A DNA stretch of 64,000 nt. It comes from Pseudomonadota bacterium. Its GTDB lineage: Bacteria > Pseudomonadota > Gammaproteobacteria > Burkholderiales > Burkholderiaceae_F. The DNA lies in the NCBI GenBank assembly GCA_021825945.1, contig JAKAFN010000001.1, positions 310,001 through 374,000 on the forward strand, in the 5' to 3' direction. The notes under the pieces were generated by a model. That model was not told where the DNA came from and searched no databases. It saw nothing but the letters and a program-made list of their open reading frames with translations. Both the position numbers and the translations under genes were made by a program. Within the stretch, counting starts at the first letter, position 1. Every line of letters begins with the position of its first letter. Positions 10,431-19,140 of the stretch are shown piece after piece.

Positions 10431-12122
10431 ATGTTTTTCGACCGACTCGTGGGCGGGAAGATTCCGGGTATTTCGCTACGCGGTTCGCAATGGCTGGCGA
10501 CGATCGCGCTGGGCCTGTTGTACGTGTTGTCCGGCCCATTGACCGACCTCTTTCCGCATGCGCGGTTCGGGGTGCAGCCCTGGAGCGCGCATCCGGCGAT
10601 CGCGTTGGTCATGGTGGTCTATGCCGGTGTCGGCGCCGTGCCGATCCTGTTTTCCGCCGTGCTGGCTTCCTGGTGGCTGGTGCCCGTTGCCGATACGGCG
10701 ACGGGCGAGTTCTCCGCCGCCCTGGTGTTGACGGCGGTGTATCTCGGCGCAGGCCTGGCATTGGACCGTACCACCAACTGGCGCAATCCGGAGCATGGTC
10801 TGCACGATCTCGTGGGGTTCTTGGCGGTTGCCACGATCCTTGCATTGCTGGTTTCCCTGGTCGACGGCACGCCGTCGGTACTCTCCGGCGCGGTGGGCGA
10901 GCGGACCGAGCCGGTCCTGTTCGTGCGTCTGTTTGTCGGCAATCTGCTGGGGCTCGTGGTGCTCTCTCCCCTGCTGATGTACGTTGCCGCGGACGGATCG
11001 CGGGCGGCTTTCGCGCGGTGGGCCGGGGGATCGGCATTGCGGGACGGGGTTCTGTTCCTCATCGTCCAGGGAGGCATCCTGGAATTGGTGTTCGGCCTGC
11101 GTTTATGGGACGAATTCCGTATGTCGTATTTGCTGTTCCTGCCGGTCGGGGTGATTGCGATGCGTCTGGGGCTGTTCGGCGCGGCCCTGGCCTTGCCCTT
11201 GACCCAGGTCGGGATGCTGGCCGCGCTGTCCTGGACGGGGACGAGTACCGGGACGGCCTTCGAATTCCAGTTGGCGATGCTGACCCTGTCGGTGACGGCG
11301 CTGGCGATGGGGGTTCTTGCCGACGAACAGCGTCGCGCCGCCGCCCGGATCGCCGAACATGAGTTGGCGTTGCGGGAGCACGATCGTGCGCTGGCGCAGG
11401 CGCAACGCACGGCGTCGACCGCCGAACTTGCCGCCGCTTTGGCCCACGATCTCAGTCAGCCGCTTTCCGCGATCGGCACGTATGCCCGGGCGAGCCAGGT
11501 ACTGGCGCAACGCGGCGATGCGGATCGCAGCCAACTGATCGACACGCTCGGCCGCATCGCACAGGAAAGTGCCCGCGCCGGACAGTATGTGCGGCGCATG
11601 CGCGATTTTTTCCGAACCGGCGTTTCGCACCAGGACCGGATCGCGGCCGCGGACCTGATCGGCAATACCTACGAGCATTTGAGCGACCGTGCCCGCCGGG
11701 CACGGATCCGCTGGCGTTCCCGGATCGATCCCGGCCTGCCACCCTTGCGGGTCGATGCGGTGCAGATGGGTGCGGTGCTCGCGAATCTGTTGAACAACGC
11801 CTATGATGCCTTGGCCGATTGGCCGGGTCCGCGCGAAATCCGTTGCGATGCCTACCGGATCCAGGAAGGGGCGAAGACCATGCTGCGGATTCGGGTGCAG
11901 GATACTGGGCCCGGTATCGCGCCGGAGGTCCGCGAGCGGCTTTTCACGCCGTTGGCGACGACCAAGCCGGGGGGGATGGGCCTGGGCCTGGCGCTATCCC
12001 GCTCGATCACGGAGCGGCAGGATGGCCGCCTCTGGTTCGATCCGGAGGCGGAACGCACGACATTTTGCCTGGACCTGCCGGTTCAGGACCCGGAATCGCC
12101 GGAGACGCATGGTGGTACGTGA
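10431..12122 (+). CDS. MASE1-domain sensor histidine kinase
   Basis: This is a membrane sensor kinase. The N-terminal half (about residues 15-290) is strongly hydrophobic with roughly eight helices and resembles the MASE1 sensory domain. A short coiled linker follows, then a phosphoacceptor box AALAHDLSQPLSAI (His about 339) and an ATPase domain with N (ANLLNNAYDA), G1 (DTGPGIA) and G2 (GMGLGLALS) boxes. It has no receiver domain. ATG 10431 is preferred over the in-frame GTG at 10425. The FixJ-like regulator at 12262-12888 lies just beyond its 3' end on the other strand and is the probable partner. Confidence 0.85.
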   Translation: MFFDRLVGGKIPGISLRGSQWLATIALGLLYVLSGPLTDLFPHARFGVQPWSAHPAIALVMVVYAGVGAVPILFSAVLASWWLVPVADTATGEFSAALVLTAVYLGAGLALDRTTNWRNPEHGLHDLVGFLAVATILALLVSLVDGTPSVLSGAVGERTEPVLFVRLFVGNLLGLVVLSPLLMYVAADGSRAAFARWAGGSALRDGVLFLIVQGGILELVFGLRLWDEFRMSYLLFLPVGVIAMRLGLFGAALALPLTQVGMLAALSWTGTSTGTAFEFQLAMLTLSVTALAMGVLADEQRRAAARIAEHELALREHDRALAQAQRTASTAELAAALAHDLSQPLSAIGTYARASQVLAQRGDADRSQLIDTLGRIAQESARAGQYVRRMRDFFRTGVSHQDRIAAADLIGNTYEHLSDRARRARIRWRSRIDPGLPPLRVDAVQMGAVLANLLNNAYDALADWPGPREIRCDAYRIQEGAKTMLRIRVQDTGPGIAPEVRERLFTPLATTKPGGMGLGLALSRSITERQDGRLWFDPEAERTTFCLDLPVQDPESPETHGGT

Positions 12123-12261
12123 ATCCCTTACGAATTCGCCGCTTTTGGCGGGCGGGCAAGATCGTTAAGGTTGCGCGTTCGCCGAAAAGGCTTGTGGGGT
12201 ATCGGCTTGTACGCTATGCGGGCTCCCGGTGGGAAGCCCGGTTCAATTGCGAGGGTGGTGT

Positions 12262-12888
12262 TCAGTGTCGGGTATTTTCTGTCGGCTCCTGCAAGGGCTG
12301 CACGAGCCGGACCAGGTCGGGAATGCGACGGACGTCGAGTTTGTGCATCAGTCTCGCCTTGTAGACTTCGACGGTTCGCGCGCTGATTCCCAACTCCACG
12401 GCGATTTCCCGGTTATGCCGCCCGGCCACCACCAAGTCCATCACCTCGCGTTCGCGCGAGGTCAGACGTGCCACCCGTTCGGCGACCCGCTCGGACTCGC
12501 GCTCGGACTCCCAGTATCGTTCGTCGCGTGCGATGGCGGCGTCGACCACTTCCACCAGGCGGTCGTTGTCGACGGGCTTTTCAAGGAAGTCGAACGCGCC
12601 GGCCTTGAGGGCGTTGCGCGCAGTGGGTACGTCGCCGTGCGCGGTAAGGAAGAGCACCGGCAGGCGGATCTGTTTCTCCGCCAATCGATTTTGAAGTTGC
12701 AGCCCATTCATGCTTCCCAACTGCACATCGAGAATCGCGCAGCCGCGGCAGTTGCCGTCGACGTGCGCGAGGAACGATTCGGCGGAATCGAACACCTGGG
12801 TCGCGAGGCCGCGGAATCCGAGCCACATGGCGAGGGATCGGCGGACTGCATCGTCGTCGTCGACGATGTATACGGTGGGTCGGTACAT
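12262..12888 (-). CDS. LuxR/FixJ-family response regulator
   Basis: This is a two-domain transcriptional regulator of 208 aa. The receiver domain has acidic residues DDDD at about 10-13, phosphoacceptor Asp54 (ILDVQLG), Thr in FLTAHG and Lys in EKPV. A LuxR-type helix-turn-helix (LTSREREVMDL to VEVYKARLMHKL) follows. This is the FixJ/TodT layout. It converges with the MASE1 kinase gene and is divergent from the RND efflux operon, starting 45 bp away. Control of that operon is a reasonable inference, not shown. Confidence 0.93.
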   Translation of the reverse strand: MYRPTVYIVDDDDAVRRSLAMWLGFRGLATQVFDSAESFLAHVDGNCRGCAILDVQLGSMNGLQLQNRLAEKQIRLPVLFLTAHGDVPTARNALKAGAFDFLEKPVDNDRLVEVVDAAIARDERYWESERESERVAERVARLTSREREVMDLVVAGRHNREIAVELGISARTVEVYKARLMHKLDVRRIPDLVRLVQPLQEPTENTRH

Positions 12889-12933
12889 GGCTGAGATTAT
12901 CCTTTATTAGTTTCTTGGAAAACGAGAGCAATC

Positions 12934-15900
12934 GTGTCCCTGGTTGATTTTGTCCTAAAAAGACCGTACACAGTTCCCGCCGTTCTGATCCTGATCTGCA
13001 TGTTGGGGATCGGAGCCGCACTGCGCATGCCGGTCGACATCTTCCCCGAGATCGACATCCCGGTGGTGAGTGTCGTCTGGACCTACAACGGCATGAGTGC
13101 GGAGGACATGCAGAACCGCATCATCACCCTGCATGAACGCCAGATGGCCTCGCTGGTCGACGACATCGAGCGCATCGATGCGACGAGCTATTACGGCGTG
13201 GGCGTCGAGAAGGTCTACCTTCACGAAGGCGCCAACGTCTCGCGGGCGGTGGCACAGGTCGCAAGCTCGGCGCTGGTGGTGTTGAAGTACATGCCATACG
13301 GCATCACGCCGCCGATGGTGATCCGCTACGGCGCAACCGACGTGCCGATCATCCAGTTGAGCCTGTCGAGCAAGACGCTGCCCGACACCAAGCTCAATGA
13401 CCTGGGGCAAAACATCATCCGACCGGCGCTCGCGGTGGTCCACGGCGCCGAGGTTCCCTATCCCTATGGCGGCAAACCACGGCTGATCATGGCCGACCTG
13501 GACGAGCGCGCGCTGCAGGCGCGGGGCCTCACGCCTGCCGACGTCGCCAAGGCGTTGCTGCATCAGAACGTGATCCTGCCGGCCGGTGACGTCAAGATCG
13601 GCCACAAGGACTACACCTTGACGATGAACAATAGTCCGAATGTCATCGACGAGATCAATTCCTTCCCGGTCGGCGAAATCAACGGCAAGACCATCTTCAT
13701 GCGCGACGTCGCGCGCGTCCACGACGGCTTCCAGATTCAGACCAATTCCGTGGCGGTCAACGGGCGGCCCGGGGCGCTGATGACGATCCGCAAGACCGGC
13801 GGGGTTTCGACGCTATCCGTGATCAACGGCATCCGGGCGGTTTTGCCCTACATGAATCGCATCATGCCCAAGGGCGTCAAGATCACCCCGCTCTTCGACC
13901 AGTCCGTATTCGTCAAGGCCGCGCTCAACAGCGTGGCGATGGGCGGTGCGATGGCGGCGGGACTGACGGCGATGATGATCCTGCTCTTTTTGGGGAACTG
14001 GCGGCTGACGCTCATCATCTTGGCGGCGATCCCGCTGTCGATCGTCAGCGCCGTGCTGATCATGTACATCGGCGGCAATACGCTCAACACCATGACGCTG
14101 GGCGGATTTTCTCTCGCAGTGGGGATTCTGGTCGACAACGGCACCGTGGTGATCGAGAACATCGAGCGCCATGTGCATAGCGGCGCGGGCCTGCACAAGG
14201 CCATTCTCCGCGGTTGCGGTGAGGTTGGCGTTCCGACCATGCTGGCGACGCTGTGCATCTGCATCGTGTTCATTCCGGTATTCCTGCTGCAGGGGACGGC
14301 AAAGTACCTGTTCTCGCCGCTGTCGCTGTCGGTGATCTGCTCGCTGCTCGCGAGCCTGGCGCTGTCGTTTACGATGGTGCCGTTGCTCTTCAAGTACCTG
14401 ATGCGCGCTTCGGTGGAAGCTCATGCCAAGCACGAGCACGCGGAGCACGAAGCTGCTGCGCATGCCGAGCACGCGAAGGCGCCGAGTGTGTTGGGGCGGA
14501 TCGGTAACGCGCTCTACGGCATCCACCTCGCATTTGAGCGCGGTTTCACGGCATTCCGCGAGGGGTATCGCAATGCCGTATCCTGGGTGGTGACCCGGCC
14601 GAAGACGGTGATTGCCTTCTTCATCGGCCTGATGGTGGTCTCCCTTTCGCTCTTCCCGTTCCTCGGTCGCGACTTTTTCCCGCAGGTCGATGCTGGGCAG
14701 ATGCGCTTGCATGTGCGTGCGCCGTCGGGAACGCGGATCGAGCAGACGCAGGCGTATTTCGCGCAAGTCGAGGGCACGATCCGCAAGATCGTCGGCAATG
14801 ACCAGATCTCGGTGATTCTGGACAACATCGGCCTGCCATATAGCGGGATCAACATGGCCCTGTCGGATTCCGCGACGGTGGGTCCGATGGACGGCGAGAT
14901 TCTGATCTCGCTCAACAAGGAGCACAAGCCCACCGCCGGCTTCGTCGCCGAGTTGCGCCGCAAGCTGCCGCGCCTGTTTCCCGAGTTGACCTTCTTCTTC
15001 CAGCCGGCGGACATCGTCGACCAGGTGCTCAATTTCGGGCAACCCGCGCCGATCGACATTCAGGTCTCGGGCTACGACAGCAACGCGACCTACGATGTTG
15101 CCAAGCACATCATGCGCGACATCGCGAAGATCCCCGGCATCGTCGATTCTCACATCTTCCAGGTTCCGGATTCGCCCTCGCTTACGATCGACGTCGATCG
15201 CGCGCTGGCGACGGATGTCGGCGTGAACCAGCTCGACAGCGTCAACAGCGTGTTGGTCGCCACCAACTCCAGCGCTCAGTTGGCCCCGAATTTCTGGGTC
15301 GATCCGCGCAACGCAGTGAGCTACCCGCTGGTGGTGCAGGTTCCGCAGTACAAGATCGACACCGGTCCGGATCTCTGGACCATTCCGGTCAAGACCAAGC
15401 CGGGCGATCCGCGGCAACTGCTCATGAACGTATCGAAGTTCGGGCGGACGCCGGTGCCGTTGGTGGCATCGCAACACAACATCCGTCCGGTATTCGACGT
15501 GCAGGCGGATGTCCAGGGAACCGATTTGGCGTCTGCGGCGAAGGAGATCAATCAGGTGCTCGACCGTGATCGGCCCCCGCCCGCCAAGGCGATCAAGGTC
15601 ACGCTCTCCGGGCAGATCGACACCATGCAGCAGAGCTATACCGGCCTTTTCACCGGGATCGCTCTCGCCGTGGTGCTGGTCTATCTCTTCCTGGTGATCA
15701 ACTTTCAGAGCTGGATCGATCCCTTGATCGTGATTACGGCGGTGCCGTTCGCGTTGGGCGGGGTGATGTGGATGCTTTTCCTCACCGGTACCCACCTCAG
15801 CGTTCCGGCGTTGATGGGCACCCTGATGTGTATCGGCCTGACCACCGCGAACAGCATTCTGGTCGTGACATTTGCCAATCAGCGGATGGACAAGGGCGAC

Positions 15901-16179
15901 GATTCGCTTACCGCCGCCGTGTCGGCCGGGTACATGCGCTTGCGACCGGTGCTGATGACTGCCGGCGCGATGATCCTGGGCATGATCCCGATGTCGCTCG
16001 GTGTCGGTGAAGGGGGGGAGCAGAACGCGCCGCTCGCCCGCGCGGTGATCGGGGGTCTGCTCTTCGCGACCTTCGCCACCCTGGTTTTCGTTCCGACGAT
16101 GTACCGGCTGCTGCGGCGCCGGCCGTCGGGTTTGGTTCCGCATATTCCCCAAATGAACATGGAGAGAGGTACACCGTGA
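12934..16179 (+). CDS. RND-family efflux transporter, inner-membrane pump
   Basis: This is a proton-driven tripartite efflux pump subunit of 1081 aa with the RND layout of twelve membrane helices and two large periplasmic loops. It starts with GTG at 12934. The order is pump, then adaptor (16176), then outer-membrane channel (17447), with overlapping stop/start codons. Two oddities stand out. The usual helix-4 Asp pair reads VDN (Asp401-Asn402), and the helix-10 Lys position reads TAN (Ala972). A histidine-rich cytoplasmic segment (about 495-518) splits the two halves. The substrate is unknown; a hydrophobic multidrug type is more likely than a metal type from the overall motifs. Confidence 0.93.
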   Translation: MSLVDFVLKRPYTVPAVLILICMLGIGAALRMPVDIFPEIDIPVVSVVWTYNGMSAEDMQNRIITLHERQMASLVDDIERIDATSYYGVGVEKVYLHEGANVSRAVAQVASSALVVLKYMPYGITPPMVIRYGATDVPIIQLSLSSKTLPDTKLNDLGQNIIRPALAVVHGAEVPYPYGGKPRLIMADLDERALQARGLTPADVAKALLHQNVILPAGDVKIGHKDYTLTMNNSPNVIDEINSFPVGEINGKTIFMRDVARVHDGFQIQTNSVAVNGRPGALMTIRKTGGVSTLSVINGIRAVLPYMNRIMPKGVKITPLFDQSVFVKAALNSVAMGGAMAAGLTAMMILLFLGNWRLTLIILAAIPLSIVSAVLIMYIGGNTLNTMTLGGFSLAVGILVDNGTVVIENIERHVHSGAGLHKAILRGCGEVGVPTMLATLCICIVFIPVFLLQGTAKYLFSPLSLSVICSLLASLALSFTMVPLLFKYLMRASVEAHAKHEHAEHEAAAHAEHAKAPSVLGRIGNALYGIHLAFERGFTAFREGYRNAVSWVVTRPKTVIAFFIGLMVVSLSLFPFLGRDFFPQVDAGQMRLHVRAPSGTRIEQTQAYFAQVEGTIRKIVGNDQISVILDNIGLPYSGINMALSDSATVGPMDGEILISLNKEHKPTAGFVAELRRKLPRLFPELTFFFQPADIVDQVLNFGQPAPIDIQVSGYDSNATYDVAKHIMRDIAKIPGIVDSHIFQVPDSPSLTIDVDRALATDVGVNQLDSVNSVLVATNSSAQLAPNFWVDPRNAVSYPLVVQVPQYKIDTGPDLWTIPVKTKPGDPRQLLMNVSKFGRTPVPLVASQHNIRPVFDVQADVQGTDLASAAKEINQVLDRDRPPPAKAIKVTLSGQIDTMQQSYTGLFTGIALAVVLVYLFLVINFQSWIDPLIVITAVPFALGGVMWMLFLTGTHLSVPALMGTLMCIGLTTANSILVVTFANQRMDKGDDSLTAAVSAGYMRLRPVLMTAGAMILGMIPMSLGVGEGGEQNAPLARAVIGGLLFATFATLVFVPTMYRLLRRRPSGLVPHIPQMNMERGTP

Positions 16180-17450
16180 GCGAATCCGGTCACGAAAAAG
16201 AGGCACATACCCCGTTCACGGACGAGGATCCGGACGAGGGCCGCGCTTCCACCGAGTTTTCGGAGAGCACGGGTGGTACGGTGCGGCGGGGCGTAACGGG
16301 TTTCGTCGTCCTGCTGGTGGTGGCGTTTTCCGTGGTGGCCGTAAAACGCTGGCACGACGCCCATCATCTCCGTGCGGCGTCCGTTGCGGAAGTGAAGCAG
16401 AAGATCGCCGTCGACGTGGTGACGGTGAAGGGCACGCCGCACGGCGCGCGGTTGACCTTGCCGGGGGAGACCGCCTCCTGGTACGAGGCGACGATCTATG
16501 GGCGGGTCGACGGCTACATATCGAAATGGTGGTCGGACATCGGCGACCATGTACGCAAGGGCCAGGTGCTTGCGCTGATCGATACGCCGGAACTGGATGC
16601 CCAGTTGGCGGCCGCTCGGGCGCGGGTCCATGCCGACAAGGCGATCGTGCGCGTGCGCAAGGCGGAGGAAGAGTTCGCGACGACGACCTACATCCGTTGG
16701 CGTGATGCCCCCAAGGGCGTGGTCTCCGTGCAGGATCGCGAGGAGAAGAAAGCTGACTACGTCAGTGCGAAGGCCCGATTGAACGCCGCGCGTGCCCAAG
16801 TTTCCTTGGCGCAGGCCGATGTCAACCACTACTCGGCGCTGACCACGTTCAAGAAGGTCACGGCGCCGTTCACCGGCACGGTGGTGGCGCGGGAGATCGA
16901 CGTCGGTAATCTGGTTACGGCGGGTAGCACGGCGTCGATCATGCCGCTCTATCGCATCAGCCAGGACAATCCGATGCGGATTTTCGTCGACGCTCCCCAG
17001 GCGGTGGCCAACGATCTGCGCTTTCCGGGCACGCCGGTGACGATCCGGGCCAACGACCTCCCCGGAAAGGTCTTCCGCGGAACCGTCACCCGGACCGCGC
17101 AGGCGATCGATCCGGACGCGCGGACCCTGAAGGTCGAGATCGACCTGCCCAACCAGCACCATGTCCTGATCCCCGGAATGTACGTCGACGTTCGCTTCAA
17201 CCTCCCCAACAACGGCCTGTTCCAGGTGCCGGCGGCGGCGATGGTCTTCGAGTCGAGCGGACCGCACGTCGCGGTGGTCGATCCCAATGGCGTGGTGCAT
17301 TTCCGCCGCGTGACGATCGCGCGTGACGAGGGCAACGTGCTCGATCTGTCGTCCGGTGTCCACCCGGGCGATCGGGTGGCGCTGAACATCAGCAGCCAGA
17401 TCGCCGACGGCGAATCGGTGATCGCGAACGACGTGGGGAGCGCAAAATGA
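16176..17450 (+). CDS. RND efflux periplasmic adaptor (membrane fusion protein)
   Basis: This adaptor links the RND pump to the outer-membrane channel. The 424-aa product has an acidic cytoplasmic leader (about 1-35) and a membrane anchor (about 38-58). A split biotinyl-lipoyl domain comes next (GRVDGYISKWWSDIGDHV and VTAPFTGTVV), separated by a coiled hairpin, followed by beta-barrel domains. It is anchored by a helix rather than being a lipoprotein. The GTG start overlaps the pump stop (GTGA). The long charged N-terminal leader is unusual for the family. Confidence 0.93.
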   Translation: MSESGHEKEAHTPFTDEDPDEGRASTEFSESTGGTVRRGVTGFVVLLVVAFSVVAVKRWHDAHHLRAASVAEVKQKIAVDVVTVKGTPHGARLTLPGETASWYEATIYGRVDGYISKWWSDIGDHVRKGQVLALIDTPELDAQLAAARARVHADKAIVRVRKAEEEFATTTYIRWRDAPKGVVSVQDREEKKADYVSAKARLNAARAQVSLAQADVNHYSALTTFKKVTAPFTGTVVAREIDVGNLVTAGSTASIMPLYRISQDNPMRIFVDAPQAVANDLRFPGTPVTIRANDLPGKVFRGTVTRTAQAIDPDARTLKVEIDLPNQHHVLIPGMYVDVRFNLPNNGLFQVPAAAMVFESSGPHVAVVDPNGVVHFRRVTIARDEGNVLDLSSGVHPGDRVALNISSQIADGESVIANDVGSAK

Positions 17451-19024
17451 AGTTGGAACGAGCGGCCCGTCGCCGCTCCCGCGGCATCCTCGCCGGCGCG
17501 GTGCTGGCGGCACTGTGTCTCGGAGGCTGCGCGGTCGGCCCGGACTACCATCGCCCGAAGCCGAACGCACCGAAGCAGTTTGCGGTGCAGGCCGGCGTCC
17601 ATTCCGGCAAGGGTGCCCAGGACGACCCGGTGACGATCGCGAACTGGTGGCACAACCTTCACGACCCCGAACTCGATTCACTCGTGGCGCGGGCGCTGAA
17701 GGACAATCCCAGCCTCGAGATCGCGCTTGCGCATCTGCAGGAGGCGCGCACCTACGAGGTTGCGGTCACCGGCATCGCCTTGCCCAGCGTCAACCTGGGT
17801 GCGGGTGGCGGGCGGGGTACCGGCACGAACCTCGATCGCGGCGGGCTTGCCCCGGGCGCGTTGCATGCTGCGGACAATCGGCGTCTGGGCGGCACGGGGA
17901 TCGACCGGATCGATTACGTCGCCGGCGGCATGGCCCAGTGGAACATCGACTTGTTCGGCCGCTATCGTCGGATGATCGAAGCCGCGCGCTATCAATCGCA
18001 GGCGCAGATGGCGTCGCGCGACGCGGTGCAGGTGGCGGTGGTCGCCGAAGTGGTGCGGGCGTACGTCGATCTGCGCGGATTGCAGACGCAACTGCTCGTG
18101 CTGCGGCAGAACGAACTCGCCGCCAGCGATCTCTGGCATCTGATGCAGGCCCGCTACAGCCGCGGGATCACCAACGAACTCGACGCGACCCTGGCGCGCC
18201 GCCAACTGGATATCGTCCGGGCGGAAATCGGGCCGGTGCTCGGCCGGATCCAGGCGGCGCAGGATCGGATCGCGGTGCTGCTCGGGCATTATCCCGAGGA
18301 CCTGCGCGCGGAGTTGTCCAAGCCGGCGCTGATCCCCAATTTGCCCGATGAGATCGACCCGGGCGTCCCGTTGACCTTGCTGCGTCGCCGACCGGATGTC
18401 CGCGAGGCGGAGTGGGAGCTGGCGAGCGCGACGGCCAACGTCGGTGTGGCGACGGCGGCGCTCTTTCCGAGTCTTTCGCTCGTCGCCGGCCTGGGGCAGG
18501 AGGGAACCAGCCTCAACTCGCAATATCTGCCGAACAACTCGTACCGGATCTGGTCGCTGGGGTACGGAGCGCTGCTACCGCTACTGGATTTCGGCACGCT
18601 CGACGCGCTTGCCGACGTCGCCGACCTGCGGTCGCACGCACAGTACGTGCATTACAAGCAGACGGTGCTGAACGCGGTGGCCGATGTGGACACTTCGATG
18701 GCGGCATTCCGGGCGCAGCAGCAGCGCTTGCGGGAGTTGGCCGACGCCGTGGTGGCCAGCGAACGTGCGATGCTGCTGGCGTCCGAGCGCTACGATCGGG
18801 GCCTCACGGATTTCCTGAACGTCGCGGATGCGCAGCGGCAGGAGTACGACCTCGAAGGGCAGTACGCGGTGGATCAGACCTTGCTCGCCGAGCGCTATGT
18901 CGCGGTGTACCAGGCGCTCGGCGGCGGTTGGGAGAACTACGGCGGTCCGCCGAAGATTCGCATGCCGCAACCGGCGATCGTCGCGATGTTCCGGCGCTTG
19001 GCCAACCCCGGTACCGGACGCTGA
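17447..19024 (+). CDS. Outer-membrane efflux lipoprotein (NodT/OprM family)
   Basis: This is the outer-membrane channel subunit of the tripartite pump, 525 aa. A lipobox (LCLGGC, Cys about 27) ends the signal sequence, followed by AVGPDYHRPK, the usual opening of this family. Two repeated coiled-coil/OEP halves follow (NPSLEIALAHLQEA; LRRRPDVREAEWELASATANVG). Its ATG overlaps the adaptor stop (ATGA), which fixes it as the third gene of one operon. It ends before the terminator shared with the converging porin. Confidence 0.94.
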   Translation: MKLERAARRRSRGILAGAVLAALCLGGCAVGPDYHRPKPNAPKQFAVQAGVHSGKGAQDDPVTIANWWHNLHDPELDSLVARALKDNPSLEIALAHLQEARTYEVAVTGIALPSVNLGAGGGRGTGTNLDRGGLAPGALHAADNRRLGGTGIDRIDYVAGGMAQWNIDLFGRYRRMIEAARYQSQAQMASRDAVQVAVVAEVVRAYVDLRGLQTQLLVLRQNELAASDLWHLMQARYSRGITNELDATLARRQLDIVRAEIGPVLGRIQAAQDRIAVLLGHYPEDLRAELSKPALIPNLPDEIDPGVPLTLLRRRPDVREAEWELASATANVGVATAALFPSLSLVAGLGQEGTSLNSQYLPNNSYRIWSLGYGALLPLLDFGTLDALADVADLRSHAQYVHYKQTVLNAVADVDTSMAAFRAQQQRLRELADAVVASERAMLLASERYDRGLTDFLNVADAQRQEYDLEGQYAVDQTLLAERYVAVYQALGGGWENYGGPPKIRMPQPAIVAMFRRLANPGTGR

Positions 19025-19047
19025 TCTCCGGCGTTCTTCCCGCCCTC

Positions 19048-19080
19048 AAAAAAAAACGGCCCGGACATGTGTCCGGGCCG
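19048..19080 (-). terminator. Rho-independent terminator of the porin gene
   Basis: A perfect 11-bp stem (CGGCCCGGACA / TGTCCGGGCCG, 19057-19080) with a tight loop is followed, on the minus strand, by nine T residues (the A-run at 19048-19056). This is a textbook intrinsic terminator for the porin transcript. On the plus strand the same hairpin has no T-tract, but it may weakly stop the efflux operon. Confidence 0.92.
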
Positions 19081-19140
19081 AAACGTTTCTGAGGAGATCC
19101 GGGAGTCGCCGCGGCGGCTCCCGGGGTACTGCGGGAACGA

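Noticed and set aside
12123..12261. The gap between the kinase and the FixJ-like regulator as a small gene
   Set aside because: It shows no ribosome site or open frame with meaningful composition; it is a convergent intergenic region.
13813..16206. A 797-codon minus-strand open frame opposite the RND pump
   Set aside because: It has no motif and Arg/His/Asp-rich shadow composition; the plus-strand RND transporter is unambiguous.
15879..17681. A 600-codon minus-strand open frame opposite the MFP adaptor
   Set aside because: Shadow of the adaptor gene, with stop-free phase due to high GC and no protein domain.
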